Source of the DNA: Isoetes taiwanensis
Taxonomy: Eukaryota; Streptophyta; Lycopodiopsida; Isoetales; Isoetaceae
Length of the DNA stretch: 64,000 bases
Assembly: GCA_021234155.1 (NCBI GenBank)
Contig: JAJEKV010000062.1
Location: 1,284,602-1,348,601 of the forward strand
Direction: 5' to 3'
A model generated the notes under the pieces. It was not told where the DNA came from, ran no database searches, and worked only from the letters and a program-made list of their open reading frames with translations. This document shows, one piece after another, positions 58,951 through 64,000 of this stretch (positions are counted from its first letter, which is position 1; every line of letters begins with the position of its first letter). A program made the translations under genes and the position numbers.

Positions 58951-61176
58951 GATGGATACGCCTGTGGCTGAAATAAACTACCATGTGATAGCCTTGGCAG
59001 TTCTTCAAGTTAGGATAATCTATTATTGCATTATGAGAACTGTGCCAAGCTGCTGCATGCACCTTTCCTGCTTGAGAACAGTTTGCATGAGATTGTGCTT
59101 GTTCATTTTGTTAGATCTATAAGAACAACTATTCAATATCTTTTGTCATCAATAACTTCCATCAACAATTTGTTTCGCTGCAAGTATGAGATCTAGTTTT
59201 ATAACAAAGACCTTTTGAAAGAATTAGTCAAAATTTAAGTGTCTTTTATAAGTTGCCCTTGAGTCTGATATTTTTGAGTCTGATATGTGATTGTGATGCT
59301 GGCAGAACCACTGGTTGTGACACTAAAATTTTTGTTGAAAAAGATATTCCAATATGATGGACTGTGATGATTTCAGCATATATACACAACATGAGCAAGC
59401 TCATTTGGCTTTAGATTGTTTCAAAGGAAATGCAACAGCATTGAATAAGGTCAGATAGGTTCGCATTTTCTAGCTTTCTGGAAGCATGTGGGACTTATGT
59501 GCCATCACAAATGGCAGATGCATTTATGAACAGGTCATTGGTAGTGGAGACCAATATTGGAACAATTGCTTAAAATACTCTCATTCGTAGGTATGCCAAG
59601 TGTGGTAGTTTGGAAGAAGCAAGCAAGGTCTTGGTCTGCTCTAGTTGCACCAGACTATTCAACTGTTTGCAGTTTCAGCATTATTTGTGTTCATTATTTC
59701 AGCATTATTTGCAGTACATCATTGCCAGCCAAGATATCTGATATGAACAGCATGACTTTGCAGAGAACAGTTTGCATGAGATTGTGGTTGTTCATTTTGT
59801 TAGATCTATAAGAACAACTATTTAATATCAGCTGTCATCAATAACTTCCATCAACAATTTGTTGCGCTGCTACATAAATAGAACTTAATAAATATTTTGC
59901 GTTGCCCTTGATAAAGCAGCATTATTCTAGTTCGTCAAACAAAACCAGCAGATAATGAGGTGATATCATGATGATAGCTTTTAACTAAACTAACTTATAG
60001 ATCAATATAGCCAGTATTATTCATTGACATCCGATTAGGATGCATAGATATCACAAATATTACAAACTTTCGTGAATGTCTACTTGTGTGTTTGTTCGTC
60101 ATGCTTATCACTGCTCAGTTTCTGCAGAAGCTATCTGCATCCTTTGAAGACCATGCAGACAGTGCAGTCACCGGCGCTTGTCCCTTCTTCAAGTGCACTT
60201 CCATTTTTTTATTCTTGTAAGTCACCAGCGCTTTTTGGAAGGTTGGATCTCCTAGTAGTGGGTGAAACCTGTATTCTTAAATCCAGCATTATGATACATT
60301 TGTAAATCGAGGGGGATTTATCAACAGTGCTTGCACAAATTACTTCTTAAGCTCTTAATTGAGATCTATATATGATTCCCTTTAGCACAATGAAGAACGT
60401 AACTTACATCCATGTAAGTTACATATGCTCTCATTAACCTTGAACCCGCTACAGGGCTTGCGGTTTCATACATATTACAAACATGAGATAGCTTGTGAGA
60501 ATACCCAATGGTAAGTTATCTGATAGAGCAGCAGACTTCACTACCAGCTCCAGAAATACCCATGCCATAGAAAGAATGTCATCGTATAAAGGGCCAACCA
60601 CGGTAGCCTTTGGCCTGATGCAAAACAATGTGTCATTAGAGACCATGGGGTTCAAATCTTTTCTAAAATCACAAGTTTACCATGCTTACGAGTGATTTCC
60701 TTGGAGGAAATGGAAAGACACTTATGTTTATTAACATATCTCCTGCTGAGTCAAATTTGGATGAGACTTAAAACTCTCTCTGGTAAGCTATCTTTATCTT
60801 TCTTTCTCAGCATGAATTCTAGTGTTAGGTACTGCTGGCTAGGTTTCACTTCTATAACAGGACTTTAAAAGATATCATACAGATATATTTTGTTGCATTT
60901 ACTGAACTTGGACAGCTATACAACTTGGGTAGGTCAATAACAAACCACCCTACAAAGAATATAATGCAAAAGAAAATTGTTCGTCTTAAGAAATTAGTTA
61001 GTTGTTGGAAGAACAAGCAAGTAGAAAGGCAGACGATGATGTCTTGAAGAAGTAAAGCATGAAATTTTCAAATGAAAAATTTGGGTCATGATGGCCATTT
61101 ACTTTTTATATATGAAATTATTTTTCCTTATCTATGTATGAGGTACTTCAAGCTCATATTCTTAGGCTCCCAAACG
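58951..61176. other. Unrecognised stretch with a 110-bp repeated segment (copy 2)
   Basis: CAGTTTGCATGAGATTGTG and the following ~110 bp occur at 59,070-59,180 and 59,762-59,872. The frame at 60,495-60,695 (RIPNGKLSDRAADF, SYKGPTTVAFGLMQ) is kept in copy 1 near 15,100-15,290, and its minus-strand counterpart is also open. I cannot assign it. Confidence 0.45.
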
Positions 61177-63276
61177 AGCTGCATGGTGAATGGCCAACTA
61201 ATTCGCGAAGTTTCTCCTACAACCTTAAGCTTGATTTTGCAAAAGCTTATGACAGTGTCAGCTGGGAATTCATGCATCGTTGTATGCTAAGACTGGGATT
61301 TGGGGAACAATTCACATCGGATATTATGAAGCCGCATATCTGCCTTTCGGTATTTATCTGTTCCATGGTGAGAGATCATATGCCTTTTCACTTTCGGTCG
61401 TGGTATTCCCGGGGATGCCCTTTAGCACCATTGCTTTTTCACAATTGTTCGCGAGGAGGCTTTGTCACGGTTATTCACCATTGCAGCGGCAGAGGGACTT
61501 CTCCATGGTCTTGCAATGGAGGACGACTACCAAGAGGTTTGCAATCAATATGCGGGCGACACGTTCCTCTTCCTAGTCGCTAATGATGAGAATCTTGCTT
61601 ACGCCAAAATGCTTTTAGACACTTTTTCAGCGGCTTCCGGTGTTCTTGTGGGGTGGCGGTGTGTGCTTTGTGGACATTGGATAATCAGGCTCAGGCATGT
61701 GTTCCACGATTATCCATGGAAATTACTTCTTTGCATGGGGCGGGCCATCAAGTTGTTGGGGATTCCGGTTGGCATCCATGTTACTATGGATTTGCATGGG
61801 AGGAGATCATTAGAGGTTTGGAGAAGCACTTGTTACGGTGGTCCCTTTGCTAAGTTGTCTCTTGCGGTGTCGCATTACATTGGCCAAGTCGGGTCCTTAG
61901 TAGTACCCATGTTTATATGGCATCCTTCTTTGCTAGCACCACGAGATCAAAGTCGTGAGCTCATTGCAATAGTTTGGAACTTTATTTGGGAAGGTGTCTG
62001 GGGAAGGTCTTTGTGGTTAAGGTGGCTTGGTGAAGTGCATCCTTCCAAAATGGTGATGCGGGTATGATGGACTTCTTCTTTGCGAGCAAAGTGCTTATTT
62101 CAAAATTCATTTGGAGATTCACGAATGGTGAGGATGATTCTCTGGTTCCGCCTTCTTAGACAAGCTCTTGGTCCTTTGTATCCCTCTAGGCAAGAAGGCT
62201 GTCAAACCAGTCCTACCTTGGGCTTTATTTCAGACTCTGCAGCCTTTTCCAAGCGCTTCTCCATTTTTGCGTGGCTTGTTGGCAGCATGGGAGGCGGTCA
62301 GACATCTTTTCTGGCCATGCCCCTCTATCCACACCCTATTGAAGACTCCATGGTGGTGGGCACCACTGCCTCCGACCCTTAGCACCTCCATTGGCAGCCT
62401 CAGTTCATCCCCTTACACAGAGACGTTGGGTTCTTGCAGGTGTTGTCTCTATTCAAGCATGGTATGAGGAGGGTCGCCTACTATCTTGCTTTGAATTTGG
62501 GGGCAAAGTTCTGCTCTCGATGGGATGTATCTCTATGGGAGAAGGTCGAGAAAATTTGCCCCTCATAGTGCAAGTTGGTGCTCTTTGAAAGGGTGCCATG
62601 GGGATTTGTCATGAAAACATTCACAAAGGCAAGCAATTTGTCAGATCAGTATATCGCCTTCTTTTACCACCACAACCCCTCCAGTTGCCAGATGGGTGGC
62701 ACCTACATGTTCCACAACCCACTTTGTGTCGTACATGGCGATGGCTTTGGGACAAGTTGCTCCACCCTAAAGTCTCTGTACTGTGGTGGCAGATTATCCA
62801 CAGGTGCCTGCGGGTTAATGCCTTTCGACATCGCTATGATCCTCGCATATCTACAGTATGCCCGCTTTGCCTCTCGGACGTTGAGACTCTTGAGCATTGT
62901 CTCTTTGATTGTCCTGAGGTTCAACCAAATAATGTGGTCCGGCTACAAGGTTTGTTTAGCGGTACATTGACTGCCGATGCATCCTTTTGGCGTCCTATCC
63001 CAGCGCATGGCCCTCGGCTAAACAAAGGGCATTTCATCTTGGTTCCGGTTGGCTCCTATGGTCGATATGGGAGTCGCAGACACCACATCTTTCAGGTCAT
63101 TTATTCATCTGCACACAGTGTTATTACAGTGGCCCAGAAAAAGATATTGACAGCCTACGAGTGTTCTTCCCTTGACTCAGAACTGGTGGAACGCATCTGG
63201 ATTCAGTATCTTCGAATTGATTCTTACCATTAGCTGCATGATGAATGGCCAACTAATTCGCGAAGTTTCTCCTACA
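61177..63276 (+). mobile_element. 5'-truncated LINE, family B, with 45-bp flanking direct repeats (copy 2)
   Basis: The element body starts just after 61,221 with NLKLDFAKAYDSVSWEFM, a central RT motif, so the 5' part is missing. It continues SRGCPLAPLLF (about 61,405), HHCSGRGTSPW, YAGDTFLFL (61,549; expected YADD), LEVWRSTCYGGPFAKLSL (61,815) and IVWNFIWEGVWG (about 61,970). The zf-RVT domain ends the protein at 63,233. The repeats at 61,177-61,221 and 63,232-63,276 (AGCTGCATG.TGAATGGCCA...) differ at one base in 45 and look like a long target-site duplication. There is no poly(A) at the 3' side. Confidence 0.87.
62598..63233 (+). CDS. LINE B C-terminal zf-RVT frame (211 codons, open)
   Basis: The longest undisturbed non-repetitive frame of the window. 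It contains WLWDKLLHPKVSVLWWQIIH, RCLRVNAFRHR, then CPLCLSDVETLEHCLFDCPE, the Cys-X2-Cys ... His-X4-Cys signature of the reverse-transcriptase zinc-binding domain. It ends at a stop 2 bp before the right 45-bp direct repeat. The listed start is not a true initiation site. This is the 3' end of the LINE ORF2, in frame with the element and not an independent gene. In copy 1 the same region (17,200-17,811) is frameshifted. Confidence 0.85.
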   Translation: MGICHENIHKGKQFVRSVYRLLLPPQPLQLPDGWHLHVPQPTLCRTWRWLWDKLLHPKVSVLWWQIIHRCLRVNAFRHRYDPRISTVCPLCLSDVETLEHCLFDCPEVQPNNVVRLQGLFSGTLTADASFWRPIPAHGPRLNKGHFILVPVGSYGRYGSRRHHIFQVIYSSAHSVITVAQKKILTAYECSSLDSELVERIWIQYLRIDSYH

Positions 63277-64000
63277 GCAGCTTACTTAGAGCTGACTGTG
63301 GTGGCAAAGTGTATTTGACATCGTACCATCAATGGGATTTGTCGGAATAGAAATACAGTACTAGTGGATGATATCCTGGCCATCTGTGAGTGCTAGCATG
63401 TTATCACGATATATATACAAACCCAAACCCACCAAACTCTGTAAAATGGAACTTGAATCGATACTAAGTGAACAACTAATTGCTTGCCATTTCCAAGATA
63501 ACCTCTGAATGGACATGCCTCTGTCCGAGTTTCTAACTTCACGTTTATTTAAAATGGTTGTAATTAGTTGTCTAGAATCATATATTTATCATAATTCTTA
63601 CTCATGTCGTCGTGGGAATTGTGTCATTTATATGGTTTTTAACTTCTATTGCAACGCTCTTTCTTTTCCAATCCTTTCTGGCATGTTTTTGGAAGTTTCA
63701 AGCATTGGATTGTTGGAATATGGGTAGTAATTCTTGACGTACCATCTTGAAGAATGCAAATTTGACAGATTTACAGATTCAGCTATTGTTGTTTGGGTTG
63801 ATGAGGAAACTCAAGAGGCGAATGCTAGAAATGGGTTTTTCAAGAGAAAATGCACAAAATAAGATAAAGCACAATTTCTGTTGTAGGCACCACAGGAAAT
63901 AAAAGCAGACCACTTGCTAAATGGAATTGTGTTAGATAAAATTATAGAAGGATTTATGTGATTTCATTGTTTGGCGCCAGGCTTGATTCCTCAATTCCTC
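63277..64000. other. No recognised gene; right flank of LINE B
   Basis: It matches 17,864-18,594 to the last base. AT-rich, no supported coding frame. Confidence 0.6.

Larger units (their letters stand above)
40262..64000 (+). repeat. Large segmental duplication, copy 2 (right end cut by window)
   Basis: This is the second copy of the unit seen at 31-18,594, with one extra block at 50,444-55,258. Without that block its length (about 18.9 kb) agrees with copy 1. Reading frames are usually better kept here, for example the 211-codon zf-RVT frame at 62,598-63,233 and the longer exon-like frames at 42.7-43.2 kb, so this is the better copy for annotation. Confidence 0.93.

Overview
The window looks like nuclear DNA of a land plant. 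The evidence is a Dof-type zinc finger (a green-lineage family), a plant-like profilin first exon, GT-AG introns, and plant-style LINEs that end in a zf-RVT zinc-binding domain. The species cannot be read from the sequence. No rRNA, tRNA, CRISPR array or bacterial-style operon is visible. Most coding sequence is broken by small indels. Many of these differ between duplicated copies and fall at CAG/CTG sites, so part of the apparent decay may be sequencing error.

Layout. A unit of at least 18.6 kb is present twice in direct orientation: copy 1 (about 31-18,594, cut by the window start) and copy 2 (about 40,262-64,000, cut by the window end). In order, each copy carries two short promoter-plus-ORF modules, an unrecognised stretch with possible exons, a degenerate LINE (family A), about 3.7 kb of unrecognised DNA, a third promoter module driving a Dof zinc-finger gene whose 3' half is tandemly duplicated, another unrecognised stretch, and a 5'-truncated LINE (family B) between 45-bp direct repeats. 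An internally deleted derivative of the same unit lies at 35,990-37,850.

Copy 2 alone is interrupted at 50,444-55,258 by a 4.8-kb element. Its ends are identical inverted repeats that contain a hairpin and end in CTAG. It carries fragments of at least two host genes on the minus strand: profilin exon 1, and exons 2-3 of the box C/D and U4 snRNP protein SNU13 (15.5K/NHP2L1) in about 2.5 tandem units with their introns. It also carries a 1.6-kb homopurine tract.

The middle (18.6-40 kb) is repeat-rich. It holds a third LINE family (C, 21.8-23.3 kb), a minisatellite built on a 16-bp palindrome (24.6-24.95 kb), perfect inverted repeats near 28.8 and 29.95 kb, and a dispersed repeat family A that carries a minus-strand ORF of unknown function. 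A diverged LINE related to family A (32.9-34.6 kb) splits one member of repeat A.

The most unusual theme is one compact promoter cassette (A-run, repeated GGTCA motifs, TATATAAG, and an ATG about 28-45 bp downstream) placed before three different ORFs. One of these encodes a Dof protein with a basic N-terminus and repeated acidic motifs resembling activation domains.
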